Positions 35,487 through 46,917 of a stretch of DNA of 63,107 nt are shown in pieces. Numbering within the stretch: position 1 is the stretch's first letter; each line of letters starts with the position of its first letter. Made by a program: the position numbers and the translations under genes. Source of the DNA: Burkholderiales bacterium (GTDB taxonomy: Bacteria; Pseudomonadota; Gammaproteobacteria; Burkholderiales; JAHFRG01); contig DASZZH010000008.1 in NCBI GenBank assembly GCA_035543335.1, positions 1 to 63,107 of the forward strand, given 5' to 3'. The notes beneath the pieces were generated by a model that worked only from the letters and a program-made list of their open reading frames with translations, made no database searches and was not told the origin of the DNA.

Positions 35487-36671
35487 ATGTTCGAGCGTCC
35501 CGACAGCGGGAGTACGGCAGTATTAGTCGGCCTCGATTTCGGCGAAGCCGGCTACGAGGAAAGCCTGCAGGAACTCAAGCTCCTGGCAAGAAGCGCCGGC
35601 ATCGACGCCCGCAGCCTGATCCAGGGAAAACGCTCAAGACCCGACCCCGCGTTTTTTGCCGGCACCGGCAAAGTCGGGGAAATTGCGCTGGCTTTGCGCC
35701 AAACTTTCGCGCACCTCGTCATTTTCAACCACGAATTGTCCCCGGCCCAGGAGCGCAATCTGGAAAAGCAGTTGCGCTGCCGGGTGGTGGACCGCACCAG
35801 CCTCATTCTCGACATCTTCGCCAGGCGCGCCAAAAGCCATGAAGGCAAACTTCAAGTGGAGCTCGCGCAGCTTAGGCATCTTGCCACCCGCCTGGTACGC
35901 GGCTGGACGCACTTGGAAAGGCAAAAGGGCGGCATCGGATTGCGGGGCCCCGGTGAGACCCAGTTGGAAACCGACCGGCGTTTGCTCGCCAGGCGCGTCA
36001 AGGTGCTCAAGGATAAATTGGCAAGACTGTGCCGCCAGCGCGAAGTGCAGAGAAGGGCGCGCCGCCGCACCAAGGTGATGTCGGTATCTCTCGTGGGCTA
36101 CACCAACGCCGGCAAGTCCACGCTCTTCAACAGCCTCACTCACGCCCACGCTTATTGCGCCGACCAGCTGTTTGCCACGCTGGATACCACTACGCGCAAA
36201 TTGTTTGTTGAGGGTCATGGCACGGTGGCGCTGTCAGATACGGTTGGCTTTATCCGTGGTCTTCCGCACACGCTGGTGGAAGCTTTCCGCGCCACGCTGG
36301 AAGAAACCGCGCAGGCGGATTTGCTGCTACATGTGGTGGACGCGAGCCATCCTGACCGCGAGCGGCAGATTGAGGAAGCGAACAAAGTGCTGGCGGAAAT
36401 CGGCGCGGATGCCTTGCCGCAGATACTGGTGTTTAACAAGATCGATTTGTGCGGCTGGAAGGCGGGCGTGGAGCGGGACGAGTATGGTAAAATTACCCGT
36501 ATTCGTTTGAGCGCACAAAGCGCGGAAGGCATCGAACTGGTGCGGCAGGCGCTCCTCGAAGCCAGCGAATTTCCCGAAACAGCAAAAGTACCGATAGCGC
36601 CCGGCCTGAACCGGGAGCCTGCGGTGCGCGACAAAACCGAACTGTGCAGCAAACATTATGGCATTGAATGA
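35487..36671 (+). CDS. hflX: Ribosome-splitting GTPase HflX
   Basis: A 394-residue protein with the N-terminal HflX domain (ARSAGIDARSLIQGKRSRPD, FFAGTGKVGEIA), a linker helix (KGGIGLRGPGETQLETDRR) and a GTPase domain with GYTNAGKSTLFNSL, DTVGFIRGLP and NKID. It rescues stalled ribosomes under stress. It overlaps hflK by 14 bp. Confidence 0.97.
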   Translation: MFERPDSGSTAVLVGLDFGEAGYEESLQELKLLARSAGIDARSLIQGKRSRPDPAFFAGTGKVGEIALALRQTFAHLVIFNHELSPAQERNLEKQLRCRVVDRTSLILDIFARRAKSHEGKLQVELAQLRHLATRLVRGWTHLERQKGGIGLRGPGETQLETDRRLLARRVKVLKDKLARLCRQREVQRRARRRTKVMSVSLVGYTNAGKSTLFNSLTHAHAYCADQLFATLDTTTRKLFVEGHGTVALSDTVGFIRGLPHTLVEAFRATLEETAQADLLLHVVDASHPDRERQIEEANKVLAEIGADALPQILVFNKIDLCGWKAGVERDEYGKITRIRLSAQSAEGIELVRQALLEASEFPETAKVPIAPGLNREPAVRDKTELCSKHYGIE

Positions 36672-37833
36672 TCCGCAATGGGGCAGGCGCGGCAACCAGG
36701 GGCCTCCCGATCTCGAAGCAGTCTGGCGCAAATTCAACGAAAAATTGAATTCGCTGTTCGGCCGCGGCCGTGAGTCCGGCGGCGGGCCCACGCCCGATTC
36801 GCCCAAGCCCTTCGGCGGCAGGCTGGGCTTGCTCGCCGTTCTGGTTTTGGTCGTCTGGCTGGCGAGCGGTATTTATATCGTTGATGCCTCGCAGCGCGGC
36901 CTGGTGCTGCATTTTGGAAAATATGTGGAAACCACGCAGCCCGGGCCGCACTGGCGCCTGCCTTATCCCATCGAAAGCGTGGAAATCGTCAACCTCTCGC
37001 AGGTGCGCACCAAGGAAGTGGGCTACCGCAACAACGTGAAAAGCAAGGTGCTGACGGAATCGCTGATGCTCACCGATGACGAGAACATCATCGATATCCA
37101 GTTTGCGGTGCAGTACATCCTGAAAAGCCCTGAGGATTACCTTTTCAACAACCGCGAGCCGGATGATGCGGTGCTGCAAGTGGCGGAAACCGCGATTCGT
37201 GAAATCGTCGGGAAAAGCAAAATGAATTTCGTGCTCTACGAGGGGCGCGAGCAAGTGGCGGCGCACGCCACGCGCCTGATGCAGGAGATTCTCGACCGCT
37301 ACAAGACCGGCATCCTGATCAGCAAGGTGACGATGCAAAACGCCCAGCCGCCGGAACAGGTGCAGGCGTCGTTTGACGACGCGGTAAAAGCGGGGCAGGA
37401 CCGCGAGCGGCAGAAGAACGAAGGCCAGGGTTACGCCAACGACGTGATACCGAAAGCGCGCGGTTCGTCCGCGCGCCTGCTGCAGGAAGCCGAAGGCTAC
37501 CGGCAGCGGGTGATGGCCAACGCCGAAGGCGACGCCGCGCGTTTCAGGCAAATTCTGGTGGAATACAGCAAGGCGCCGGCGGTGACGCGCGACCGCTTGT
37601 ATCTGGACATGATGCAGCAAATCCTTTCCAGCACCAGTAAAGTGCTGATCGACCAGAAATCCGGGGCCAATCTGCTGTATCTGCCTCTGGACAAACTCAT
37701 GCAAATGAGCACCGCCACCGCTCCCCCGCAGGAAGTGCCGCCGCGGGCGGCCGCCCCTGAGTCGCAACAACCTGAAAGCACCGCGCGCTCGCGCGAGGCA
37801 TTCAGAAGCCGCGATCGGGAGGAGCGCCAATGA
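36658..37833 (+). CDS. hflK: FtsH modulator HflK
   Basis: A 391-residue SPFH-domain membrane protein: Gly/Pro-rich N-terminus, one membrane helix (LGLLAVLVLVVWLASGIYIV), an SPFH domain (QRGLVLHFGKYVETTQPGPH) and a coiled-coil region. With HflC it forms the periplasmic cage that controls the FtsH protease. Its stop overlaps the hflC start (ATGA). Confidence 0.97.
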   Translation: MALNDPQWGRRGNQGPPDLEAVWRKFNEKLNSLFGRGRESGGGPTPDSPKPFGGRLGLLAVLVLVVWLASGIYIVDASQRGLVLHFGKYVETTQPGPHWRLPYPIESVEIVNLSQVRTKEVGYRNNVKSKVLTESLMLTDDENIIDIQFAVQYILKSPEDYLFNNREPDDAVLQVAETAIREIVGKSKMNFVLYEGREQVAAHATRLMQEILDRYKTGILISKVTMQNAQPPEQVQASFDDAVKAGQDRERQKNEGQGYANDVIPKARGSSARLLQEAEGYRQRVMANAEGDAARFRQILVEYSKAPAVTRDRLYLDMMQQILSSTSKVLIDQKSGANLLYLPLDKLMQMSTATAPPQEVPPRAAAPESQQPESTARSREAFRSRDREERQ

Positions 37834-38705
37834 GAAGCGCGAGCGCGGTACTGGTTGCCCTGATCGTGGTGCTGGTGCTGACGAGCCTGTCCCTGTTCAC
37901 CGTGGACCAGCGGCAGAACGCCATCGTGTTCCGTCTGGGTGAAATCAAATCGGTCAAAAAGGAGCCGGGGCTTTATTTCAAGGTGCCGCTGCTCGACAAC
38001 GTGCGCTACTTCGAGACGCGCATTCTGACTTTGGCTTCGCCGGAGTCGGAGCGTTTTCTCACCTCGGAAAAGAAAAATGTGCTGGTGGATTCCTTCGTCA
38101 AATGGCGCATCGTGGACGTGAAGCAGTATTACGTGAGTGTCGGCGGGGACGAGCAGCGCGCGCAGACGCGGCTGGCGCAGACGGTGAACTCGAGCCTGCG
38201 CGACGAATTCGGTAATCGCACGGTGCACGACGTGGTGTCCGGCGAGCGCGACAAGATCATGGAGCTGATGCGCGACAAGGCCAACGAGGACGCACGCAAG
38301 ATCGGCGTGCAGGTGCTGGACGTGCGCCTGAAGCGGGTGGATCTGCCGCAGGAAGTGAGCGAGTCGGTGTACCACCGCATGGAAGCCGAGCGCAAGCGCG
38401 TGGCCAATGAATTGCGCTCGACCGGCTTCGCCGAGTCGGAAAAAATCCGCGCCGACGCCGACCGTCAGCGTGAGGTGATCATCGCCGAGGCCTACCGTGA
38501 AGCGCAGCGCATCAAGGGCCAGGGCGATGCCCGGGCCGCGGCGATTTATGCCGAGGCCTATCAGCAGAATCCCGAATTCTACGCTTTTTACCGCAGTCTC
38601 GAAGCTTACCGGCAAAGCTTCAAGAGCAAAAACGACGTGCTGGTGCTGGACCCCAATTCGGAGTTTTTCAAATACCTAAAACACGCCGGCAAACCGGGCA
38701 AGTAG
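37830..38705 (+). CDS. hflC: FtsH modulator HflC
   Basis: A 291-residue partner of HflK: N-terminal membrane helix (AVLVALIVVLVLTSLSLFTV), SPFH domain (QRQNAIVFRLGEIKSVKKEP) and the C-terminal EFYAFYRSLEAYRQSF found in HflC. Translational coupling to hflK is likely. Confidence 0.97.
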   Translation: MRSASAVLVALIVVLVLTSLSLFTVDQRQNAIVFRLGEIKSVKKEPGLYFKVPLLDNVRYFETRILTLASPESERFLTSEKKNVLVDSFVKWRIVDVKQYYVSVGGDEQRAQTRLAQTVNSSLRDEFGNRTVHDVVSGERDKIMELMRDKANEDARKIGVQVLDVRLKRVDLPQEVSESVYHRMEAERKRVANELRSTGFAESEKIRADADRQREVIIAEAYREAQRIKGQGDARAAAIYAEAYQQNPEFYAFYRSLEAYRQSFKSKNDVLVLDPNSEFFKYLKHAGKPGK

Positions 38706-38712
38706 TCGCACC

Positions 38713-38898
38713 ATGTCCAAACTGTTGCTGACTGCGTTCGCCCTGATGCTGGTGCTGGAAGGCGTGTTGCCGTTTCTGCTGCCGGCCATCTGGCGCGAAG
38801 CCTTCAAGAGACTTACCGAAATGACCGACGGCCAAATCCGCTTTATCGGTTTGAGCTCGATGCTCGTCGGTTTGCTGCTGCTTTATCTGGTGCGATGA
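38713..38898 (+). CDS. DUF2065 small membrane protein
   Basis: A 61-residue protein with two membrane helices (LLTAFALMLVLEGVLPFLLP and FIGLSSMLVGLLLLYLV), the standard DUF2065 layout. Its position between hflC and hisZ is conserved in betaproteobacteria. Function unknown. Too short for much else to be read. Confidence 0.9.
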   Translation: MSKLLLTAFALMLVLEGVLPFLLPAIWREAFKRLTEMTDGQIRFIGLSSMLVGLLLLYLVR

Positions 38899-38909
38899 GA
38901 TAGATTCTT

Positions 38910-40067
38910 ATGCGCAACTGGCTGCTGCCCGAATACATCGAAGACATCCTGCCGCCGGAGGCGCGCCGCATCGAGCGGCTGCGCCGGAGCATCCTCGACC
39001 TGTTTTATGTGCACGGCTATCAATTGGTGATCCCGCCGCTCATCGAATATGTCGAATCGCTGCTCACCGGCAGCGGGCGTGACATGGATTTGAAAACCTT
39101 CAAGCTGGTGGACCAATTGAGCGGCCGCATGATGGGTTTGCGCGCCGACATTACGCCGCAGGTGGCGCGCATCGACGCGCACCTCCTGAACCGCAAGGGC
39201 GTCACCCGCCTGTGCTATTGCGGCAGCGTCTCGCACACCTTGCCATCGGCCATGACGCGCACCCGCGAGCCGCTGCAAATCGGCGCCGAAGTTTACGGCC
39301 ACGCCGGCGTGGAGAGCGACGTGGAAATCCAGCGGCTGATGCTGCAGGCGCTGAAGCTCGCGGGCATCGATGAGATTCATCTCGACCTCGGCCATGTCAA
39401 GGTATTCAAAGCCATTGCCGGCCGCGCCGGCATTGCGCCTGAACTTGAAGCCGAACTGTTTGGCGCGCTGCAATCCAAGGACGTGCCGGCGGTGCGGAAT
39501 CTTGCTGGTGGTCTTGATGCGCGGGCAAGCAAGGCGCTGCTTTTGCTGGCGGAACTCAACGGAGGGGATGAGGTTTTGCAGCGCGGGCAAAAGGAACTCC
39601 CGGATTATCCGGAAATCACCGCCGCGCTTTCCGATTTGCGCACGCTGGCTTCTCAACTTCGCGGCGATGTGGCGAGTCTGTGCTTTGATCTGGCGGAGTT
39701 GCGCGGCTACCACTACCACAGCGGCGTGGTGTTCAGCGCCTATGCCAAAGGTTCGCCCAATGCCGTTGCCCTGGGCGGGCGTTATGACGAAGTGGGCAAG
39801 GCATTCGGCCGTCCGCGCGCTGCGACCGGCTTCAGCATGGACTTGCGCGAGCTTGCCGCGCTGGTGTCTGCCGACGGAGCGTCTTCGGCCATCCTCGCGC
39901 CTTATGCGCAGGACGCGGCTTTGCAAAAGCGCATTGCCGAATTGCGCGCGCAAGGGGAAGTCGTCATGGTGGATTTGCCCGGGCATGAAGACAGCCGCGG
40001 CGAATCGAATTGCGACCGCCAGCTGGTGTCGCGCAACGGCAAGTGGGAAATCGTGCCGATTAAGTGA
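38910..40067 (+). CDS. hisZ: ATP phosphoribosyltransferase regulatory subunit HisZ
   Basis: A 385-residue HisS paralogue without the anticodon-binding domain. It keeps PPEARRIERLRRSILDLF, MGLRADITPQVARIDA and ALGGRYDEVGKAFG. It partners the short form of HisG in the first step of histidine synthesis. Position before purA is typical of betaproteobacteria. Confidence 0.95.
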   Translation: MRNWLLPEYIEDILPPEARRIERLRRSILDLFYVHGYQLVIPPLIEYVESLLTGSGRDMDLKTFKLVDQLSGRMMGLRADITPQVARIDAHLLNRKGVTRLCYCGSVSHTLPSAMTRTREPLQIGAEVYGHAGVESDVEIQRLMLQALKLAGIDEIHLDLGHVKVFKAIAGRAGIAPELEAELFGALQSKDVPAVRNLAGGLDARASKALLLLAELNGGDEVLQRGQKELPDYPEITAALSDLRTLASQLRGDVASLCFDLAELRGYHYHSGVVFSAYAKGSPNAVALGGRYDEVGKAFGRPRAATGFSMDLRELAALVSADGASSAILAPYAQDAALQKRIAELRAQGEVVMVDLPGHEDSRGESNCDRQLVSRNGKWEIVPIK

Positions 40068-40069
40068 AA

Positions 40070-40165
40070 CCACAGAGGCACAGAGGTCACGGAGAAATTC
40101 ATAACAACATTATTATTGAAGAATGTTTGTCTTCCGTTCTACGGGTTTCTGTGGCAAAAAGGCCT
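40070..40165. repeat. Intergenic inverted-repeat element before purA
   Basis: The stretch starts CCACAGAGGCACAGAGGTCA and ends near TTTCTGTGG, so its ends are inverted (CCACAGA/TCTGTGG). Similar CACAGAGGCACAGAG repeats are, from memory, common between genes in environmental bacteria. Only one copy is in this window. Confidence 0.45.
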
Positions 40166-40181
40166 AACTAAAGGAAATTGA

Positions 40182-41480
<1,299 letters not shown>

Positions 41481-41569
41481 CCGGGATTCAGGATTCAGGA
41501 GTCTGGATTTTGGAAAAGGCAGGAAAAGTTTTGTTGAATCCGGCATCCTTGATCCTGAATCCTGCCGTA

Positions 41570-41656
41570 TGGTGCCGAGAAGAGGACTCGAACCTCCACA
41601 GTGTTGCCACCGCCAGGACCTGAACCTGGTGCGTCTACCAATTCCGCCATCTCGGC
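41570..41656 (-). tRNA. tRNA-Leu(CAG)
   Basis: An 87-nt class II tRNA with acceptor GCCGAGA/TCTCGGC, anticodon stem CCAGG/CCTGG with loop TTCAGGT (anticodon CAG), a long variable arm and encoded CCA. It lies between purA and rnr on the opposite strand. The 88 bp to purA contain an inverted repeat built on CAGGATTCAGGA. Confidence 0.96.
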
Positions 41657-41695
41657 TCTTTACGAGAGGTGCAAATCTAATAGGAAAACACTTTC

Positions 41696-43972
41696 TTGTC
41701 AACGAAACGCAGCAATTCTCATCACCATTCGGCCGGGGCGCGGCGCCAATCGCGTCCGGTGGCAAAATCCGAGTCCAAATTGCGGGAGCTTGACCCGCAT
41801 CTCAAGCGCGAACGCGCCAAATATCCCTACGCTATGCCCAGCCGCGAATTCATACTGAAAATCCTTTCCGAACAGGGCGTTCCCGTTTCCGTGGAAAAAC
41901 TGATGGACATTCTCGGCATCAGCGCGCAGGAAAGCGCGCTGTTTCACCGGCGCCTGCGCGCGATGGAGCGCGACGGGCAAATCATGCGCAACCGCAAGGG
42001 CGCGATTTGCGTGGTGGACAAGCTCGATCTGATCAAGGGCAGGGTGCAGGGACACGCAGACGGCTTTGGTTTTTTGATACCGGATGACGGCGGGACGGAT
42101 CTGTTCATCGGCCCCGGTGAAATGCACAAGGTGCTGCACGGCGACCGCGTGATGGCGCGCGAAATCGGCGTAGATCGGCGCGGCCGGCCGGAGGCCAAGA
42201 TCGTCGAAGTGCTCGCGCGCGCCAATCAGCTCGTGGTGGGGCGGCTGCACGACGAGCACGGCGTCCTGTTTGTGGTGCCTGAAGACAAGCGCATCAGCCA
42301 GGACATTCTGATTGCCAAAGGCGAAAGCGGTGGCGCCGAGGCAGAGCAGGTGGTGACGGTGGAAATCATCGAGCAGCCGAGCAAGCACGCGCAGCCCATC
42401 GGCCGCGTGGAGGAAGTGCTGGGTAATTACGCCGATCCGGGCATGGAAATCGAAATCGCGCTGCGCAAGCACGATTTGCCGCATATGTTCCCGCCTGAAG
42501 TGGAAAGGCTGTGCCGGCGCTTTTCCAGCGGAGTGGAGCAAAAGGATTATGCGGGTCGCAAAGACCTGCGGCGCTTGCCGCTGGTGACGATAGATGGCGA
42601 AACCGCCAAGGACTTAGACGACGCGGTGTATTGTGAACCCCATGGTGGGGAATTTAAATTGTTCGTCGCCATCGCCGATGTCAGCTATTACGTAAAGCCC
42701 GGCGATGCGCTGGATCAGGAGGCATCAGCGCGCGGCAACTCAGTGTATTTTCCGCGGCGGGTGATTCCGATGCTGCCGGAAGTGTTGAGTAACGGGCTGT
42801 GTTCGCTCAATCCGAAAGTGGACCGGCTGGCGGTGGTGTGTGAAATGGAAATTGATGCTGATGGTGAAATCGGCGACTACCGCTTTTATCCGGCGGTGTT
42901 CCACTCGCACGCCCGGCTCACCTATACCGAGGTATGGGACATGCTGGAGCATCCGCAAAGCGAAACTGCACGCCGCTACGTCAAGCTCCTTCCGTGCCTG
43001 CAAATGCTCTACAGGCTTTACAAGGTGCTGGCGAAAGCGCGTGAAAAACGCGGTGCGATTGATTTCGAGACCATCGAAACGCAGATGGTTTTCAACCAGC
43101 AGGGGAAAATCGAGCGCATCGTGCCGGTGAAGCGCAACGATGCCCACCGGCTGATTGAGGAATGCATGCTGGCGGCAAATGTCTGCGCTTCGGATTTTCT
43201 CAAGCAACACGGCCAAAAGACGCTTTATCGTGTCCATGAAGGCCCCACGCCGGAAAAGCTGGAAGCGCTGCGGGGATTTTTCAAGGAATTCGGTTTGCAA
43301 TTAGGCGGAGGCGACAATCCGCATGCCAGCGATTACGCGAAGCTGCTTATTCAAACTAGAAACCGTCCGGATGCGCAATTGCTGCAAACCTCGATGCTGC
43401 GCTCACTGCAGCAGGCAATGTACAGCCCCGACAACGTGGGGCATTTCGGTTTGGCGTACGAATCCTACACGCACTTCACCTCGCCCATCCGCCGCTATCC
43501 CGATTTGCTGGTGCACCGCGCCATCAAGGCGGTGCTGAACGGCAAGACCTACAATCCGGGCGACTGGAACGAGTTGGGCATTCATTGCTCGCAAACCGAG
43601 CGGCGTGCCGATGACGCGACGCGCGATGTCGAAGCCTGGCTCAAGTGCTACTACATGCAGGATAAAATCAACGAATGCTTCGACGGCACGGTGAGCGCGG
43701 TGACGGGCTTCGGCATTTTCGTGGCGCTCGATGACATTTATATTGAAGGGCTGGTGCATATCTCCGAGCTCGGCAGCGATTATTTCCACTTCGATGCGCG
43801 CAAGCAGCTACTGCTGGGCGAGCGCACCGGCCAGAAATACCGCTTGGGCGACCGGGTGCGAGTCAAAGTGGTGAGAGTGGACTTGCAAAGCTCGAAAATC
43901 GATTTTGTTCTCGAAGATGCTCCCGGGGTATCGGGAAAAAAAAGTCGGCAGGCAAAAAGGGCAAGAACATGA
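41696..43972 (+). CDS. rnr: Ribonuclease R
   Basis: A 758-residue 3'-5' exoribonuclease of the RNB family. Order: N-terminal helix-turn-helix ([20 protein letters not shown]), cold-shock domains, catalytic RNB domain with the acidic site in [16 protein letters not shown], and a C-terminal S1 domain ([20 protein letters not shown]) with a basic tail. The TTG at 41696 follows GGAAAA; GTG at 41759 is an alternative. Homology starts before the first ATG-type Met. rlmB overlaps its stop (ATGA). Confidence 0.95.
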   Translation: MSTKRSNSHHHSAGARRQSRPVAKSESKLRELDPHLKRERAKYPYAMPSREFILKILSEQGVPVSVEKLMDILGISAQESALFHRRLRAMERDGQIMRNRKGAICVVDKLDLIKGRVQGHADGFGFLIPDDGGTDLFIGPGEMHKVLHGDRVMAREIGVDRRGRPEAKIVEVLARANQLVVGRLHDEHGVLFVVPEDKRISQDILIAKGESGGAEAEQVVTVEIIEQPSKHAQPIGRVEEVLGNYADPGMEIEIALRKHDLPHMFPPEVERLCRRFSSGVEQKDYAGRKDLRRLPLVTIDGETAKDLDDAVYCEPHGGEFKLFVAIADVSYYVKPGDALDQEASARGNSVYFPRRVIPMLPEVLSNGLCSLNPKVDRLAVVCEMEIDADGEIGDYRFYPAVFHSHARLTYTEVWDMLEHPQSETARRYVKLLPCLQMLYRLYKVLAKAREKRGAIDFETIETQMVFNQQGKIERIVPVKRNDAHRLIEECMLAANVCASDFLKQHGQKTLYRVHEGPTPEKLEALRGFFKEFGLQLGGGDNPHASDYAKLLIQTRNRPDAQLLQTSMLRSLQQAMYSPDNVGHFGLAYESYTHFTSPIRRYPDLLVHRAIKAVLNGKTYNPGDWNELGIHCSQTERRADDATRDVEAWLKCYYMQDKINECFDGTVSAVTGFGIFVALDDIYIEGLVHISELGSDYFHFDARKQLLLGERTGQKYRLGDRVRVKVVRVDLQSSKIDFVLEDAPGVSGKKSRQAKRART

Positions 43973-44718
43973 GCCGCTTGATTTACGGTTTCCACGCGGT
44001 GACCGCGAGCATACGGCAAAGCGCGGAAAGCGTGCAGGAAATCTATCTGGATCAAGCGCGTCAGGATCATCGCGCGAAAGATTTACTGACATTGGCGGAG
44101 AGCCGCAAAGTGCGCGTGATTCTGGTGGAGCAAATGCGGCTTGACGGCATGACCGGCCATGCCAGGCATCAGGGCGTGGCGGCCAAAGTCAGCCCAGTGA
44201 GCCCTACCGCTGATTTGGATGAATTGCTGGAGAATTTGAGTGAACCCGCCTTGTTGCTGGTGCTCGACGGCGTGCAGGACCCGCACAACCTTGGCGCTTG
44301 CTTGCGAGTCGCGGATGCCTGTGGTGTGCATGCCGTCATCGCCCCCAAGGATCGCGCGGTAGGAATTACTCCAACGGTATCCAAAGTCGCCTGCGGCGCG
44401 GCGGAGATCGTACCTTATATTGCTGTCACCAATCTCGCCAGGACAATGCGCGAATTAAAGGAACGCGGCATTTGGATAATCGGTGCGGACAGCAAGGCGG
44501 AAAAGGATTTGTTCTCGGTAAAACTTAATGGCCCCATCGCCTGGGTGCTGGGCGCGGAAGAGGAGGGGCTGCGGCGGCTGACCCGTGAAACCTGCGACGA
44601 ACTGGTGCGCATTCCAATGGCGGGCGGCGTGGAAAGCCTGAATGTTTCCGTGGCGAGCGGGATATGCTTGTTTGAAACGAGGCGGCAAAGAGCCTCTAAA
44701 AATGCAAAGCCCGGCTGA
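43969..44718 (+). CDS. rlmB: 23S rRNA (Gm2251) 2'-O-methyltransferase RlmB
   Basis: A 249-residue SPOUT-family enzyme. N-terminal substrate-binding domain ([12 protein letters not shown]), then the knotted catalytic domain with [34 protein letters not shown] and [16 protein letters not shown]. Coupled to rnr, as in many proteobacteria. Confidence 0.96.
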   Translation: MSRLIYGFHAVTASIRQSAESVQEIYLDQARQDHRAKDLLTLAESRKVRVILVEQMRLDGMTGHARHQGVAAKVSPVSPTADLDELLENLSEPALLLVLDGVQDPHNLGACLRVADACGVHAVIAPKDRAVGITPTVSKVACGAAEIVPYIAVTNLARTMRELKERGIWIIGADSKAEKDLFSVKLNGPIAWVLGAEEEGLRRLTRETCDELVRIPMAGGVESLNVSVASGICLFETRRQRASKNAKPG

Positions 44719-44806
44719 GAAACTGTGCTTGCAAAATCATTTTAACGTGTCTGAATTAACGGACCGGCTTTTGCCAGTCCCGGTTGAATGAAATGTTGGA
44801 TGGGTG

Positions 44807-45138
44807 TTATCTATTGGCTACAACAACAACTGCGGTGCCGTAGCACAAGACTTCCGTCAGGCCCGCCATTAACTCGGTCGCGTCATACCGTACGGCAATG
44901 ATTGCGTTCGCTCCAAGTTCGTCGGCGTGGCGCGCATTAATTCAAAGGTCTCCGATCGCGCCTGTTCACATAGGTTGGTATAGATGGAAATATTGCCGCC
45001 AAAAAGGGACTGTAACCCGCCAAAAATATTACCAACAATTGAGCGAGAGCGAACAGTTATTCCGCGAACTACACCAAGATTTTTAGTAATGGTATAGCCA
45101 GGAAGCTCAAGAGCCGTAGTAATCATTAAGTGCTGCAT
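44807..45138 (-). pseudogene. YbjQ/UPF0145 family gene with a frameshift
   Basis: The first frame reads MQHLMITTALELPGYTITKN, LGVVRGITVRSRSIVGNIFG and SETFELMR, then turns into unrelated sequence. In the next frame the expected family C-terminus appears: [20 protein letters not shown] and [14 protein letters not shown], ending TAA at 44807-44809. One base lost or gained near 44935-44945 explains this. YbjQ proteins form small pentamers of unclear role. It could be a sequencing error or a recent pseudogene. Confidence 0.8.
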
Positions 45139-45152
45139 TTTTTCCTTCCCGT

Positions 45153-45185
45153 GAATCTAAGGGGTCAGAATCAAATTATCTTAAT
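45153..45185 (+). repeat. Distant left-half copy of the ~100-bp interspersed repeat (copy 14)
   Basis: GAATCTAAGGGGTCAGAATC and AAATTATCTT match the left arm; no right arm follows. It is the only trace outside the first 16.2 kb and lies just upstream of the frameshifted ybjQ-like gene. Confidence 0.7.
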
Positions 45186-45205
45186 TGTGCTGGATAATAT
45201 ACCAG

Positions 45206-45234
45206 TTGCCCGCGCTGCTCGGAAACCTTATAAT
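45206..45234 (+). promoter_or_regulatory. Promoter of the rpsF-priB-rpsR-rplI operon
   Basis: A -35 box TTGCCC (45206-45211), 17-bp spacer and perfect -10 box TATAAT (45229-45234). The ~60-nt leader contains CCGTCTCGTATAACGG, which could be part of an S6:S18 autoregulatory leader, but I cannot confirm the structure. Confidence 0.65.
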
Positions 45235-45302
45235 TGCCGCCTTTCAATCCTTGCCTTACCGTCTCGTATAACGGGAGGCCGTAGCCCATAAGGAGTTTTA
45301 AA

Positions 45303-45689
45303 TTGCGACATTACGAAATTGTTTTCATCGTCCATCCTGACCAGAGCGAGCAGGTGCCCGGCATGATCGAGCGCTATCGCGGCCTGGTCACCTCCAAGGG
45401 CGGCAGGGTGCATCGCCTCGAAGACTGGGGCCGCCGCCAGCTCGCTTATTCCATTGCCAAAGTCCACAAAGCGCACTACGTGCTGATGAACGTCGAGTGT
45501 GACCAGCCGACGCTGGATGAGCTTGAGCATGCGTTTAAATTCAACGATGCGGTGCTGCGCCACCTGATGGTGAATATGAAGGAGGCGGTGAGCAGTCCTT
45601 CGCCGATGATGCGCGAGGAAAAGAGCAAGTCGGTGATGCAAGCGCCGGCGGAAGAGAAGGCGCCCGCCGCCGAGGAATCCGTAGCGTAA
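45303..45689 (+). CDS. rpsF: 30S ribosomal protein S6
   Basis: A 128-residue protein with the S6 start [20 protein letters not shown] and [20 protein letters not shown], and an acidic tail. The start codon is TTG, supported by AAGGAG 7 bases upstream. priB begins directly after its TAA. Confidence 0.97.
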   Translation: MRHYEIVFIVHPDQSEQVPGMIERYRGLVTSKGGRVHRLEDWGRRQLAYSIAKVHKAHYVLMNVECDQPTLDELEHAFKFNDAVLRHLMVNMKEAVSSPSPMMREEKSKSVMQAPAEEKAPAAEESVA

Positions 45690-45986
45690 GTGGAAAGCAA
45701 TAGCGTCGCTTTGAGCGGCCGGATTGCCGAAATCAAGCCGCTGCGTTACACCCCCGCGGGGATCGCGGTGCTGGAATTCCGGGTGAGCCACACCTCCTGG
45801 CAAATCCATGGCGGAATGAAGCGCCAGGCGGAATGCGAAATTCAGGCGCTGGCGCTGGATGAAGCCGCGAAAAGCACGGCCAGGCTGAATGTGGGCGCGT
45901 CAGTGAAGCTAACCGGTTTTCTAGCGCGCCGAAGCAAGAACAGTACGCAACTCGTGCTGCATGTGAATAACGTTGAATTGGAATAG
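45690..45986 (+). CDS. priB: Primosomal replication protein N (PriB)
   Basis: A 98-residue OB-fold single-strand DNA-binding protein that helps PriA reload DnaB at stalled forks. Visible: [20 protein letters not shown] and [17 protein letters not shown]. It starts with GTG immediately after the rpsF stop, so translation is coupled. Its presence supports a beta/gammaproteobacterial host. Confidence 0.93.
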   Translation: MESNSVALSGRIAEIKPLRYTPAGIAVLEFRVSHTSWQIHGGMKRQAECEIQALALDEAAKSTARLNVGASVKLTGFLARRSKNSTQLVLHVNNVELE

Positions 45987-45997
45987 AAAGGTTTGCC

Positions 45998-46285
45998 ATG
46001 CCACGTCCGAAATTTAAACGCAAGGACAAAAAAGACCGCAAAGACCGCAAGGATGGGGGCAACCGTCCTTTGTTCAGGCGCAAGAAGTTCTGCCGCTTTA
46101 CCGCGGAGGGCATCAAGGAAGTGGATTACAAGGATGCCGAGCTCTTGAAGGATTTCATCAACGAGAGCGGCAAGATCATTCCGGCGCGCATCACCGGCAC
46201 CAAGTCGCGCTACCAGCGACAATTGAGCACGGCTATCAAGCGCGCGCGCTTTCTCGCGCTCTTGCCGTACACCGAACTGCATTAA
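45998..46285 (+). CDS. rpsR: 30S ribosomal protein S18
   Basis: A 95-residue protein with a long basic N-terminus ([19 protein letters not shown]), then FRRKKFCRF and [20 protein letters not shown]. It pairs with S6 on the ribosome platform. The Lys/Arg-rich lead is longer than in E. coli. Confidence 0.97.
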   Translation: MPRPKFKRKDKKDRKDRKDGGNRPLFRRKKFCRFTAEGIKEVDYKDAELLKDFINESGKIIPARITGTKSRYQRQLSTAIKRARFLALLPYTELH

Positions 46286-46295
46286 GGAGCGAGCC

Positions 46296-46748
46296 ATGCA
46301 AGTTATTCTGCTGGAAAAAATCGCGAATCTCGGCAAGCTCGGCGATGTGGTCAAGGTGAAACAGGGTTTCGCGCGGAATTTTCTGATTCCCCAGGGCAAG
46401 GCCAAGCGCGCCACGCCCGAGAACATCAAGGAATTCGAAACGCGTCGCGCCGATCTGGAAAAAGTGGAAAACGAAACTCTCGCCAAGGAGCAGGAACAGG
46501 CGGCGAAGCTGGAAGGCCTGATGGTGCAGATCGCCCAGAAGGCCGGGGTGGACGGCAAGCTTTTTGGCTCGGTGACCAATGTGGACATCGCCGAGGCGTT
46601 GCAGAAGCAGGGCTTTCCCATTCAGAAAGCGCAGATTCGTATGCCGCACGGCCCGCTCAAGCAGGTCGGCGACTACGCAATTACGGTGGGGCTGCACACC
46701 GACGTAACAGCCAATATCACTGTTTCGGTGCTGGGCGAGAGCGCATAG
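46296..46748 (+). CDS. rplI: 50S ribosomal protein L9
   Basis: A 150-residue protein with the L9 signature [20 protein letters not shown], a long linker helix and a C-terminal domain ([20 protein letters not shown]). Last gene of the operon, followed by a terminator. Confidence 0.97.
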   Translation: MQVILLEKIANLGKLGDVVKVKQGFARNFLIPQGKAKRATPENIKEFETRRADLEKVENETLAKEQEQAAKLEGLMVQIAQKAGVDGKLFGSVTNVDIAEALQKQGFPIQKAQIRMPHGPLKQVGDYAITVGLHTDVTANITVSVLGESA

Positions 46749-46816
46749 CGAGATTGCTTCGCGGAGTTTACCCTGAGCAAAGCCGCGGGCTCGCCATGAC
46801 TTCCGCGAGACGGTGT

Positions 46817-46844
46817 TAAAAAGGGCTGGCGACAGCTCTTTTTT
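46817..46844 (+). terminator. Rho-independent terminator after rplI
   Basis: AAAAAGGGCTG-GCGA-CAGCTC followed by TTTTTT, about 70 bp beyond the rplI stop. Confidence 0.7.
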
Positions 46845-46917
46845 ATTCTCCTCGCCATCCATTGTACGAGTGGTAAAATGCCCTCACATCCCGGTTCGCC
46901 AACAACCCCTTCGCAGC

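Noticed and set aside
31952..40073. Long antisense ORFs opposite yfgM/bamB, hflK and hisZ (up to about 445 codons)
   Set aside because: They are shadows of GC-rich coding genes whose sense frames have clear family motifs. The antisense translations have no recognisable domains.
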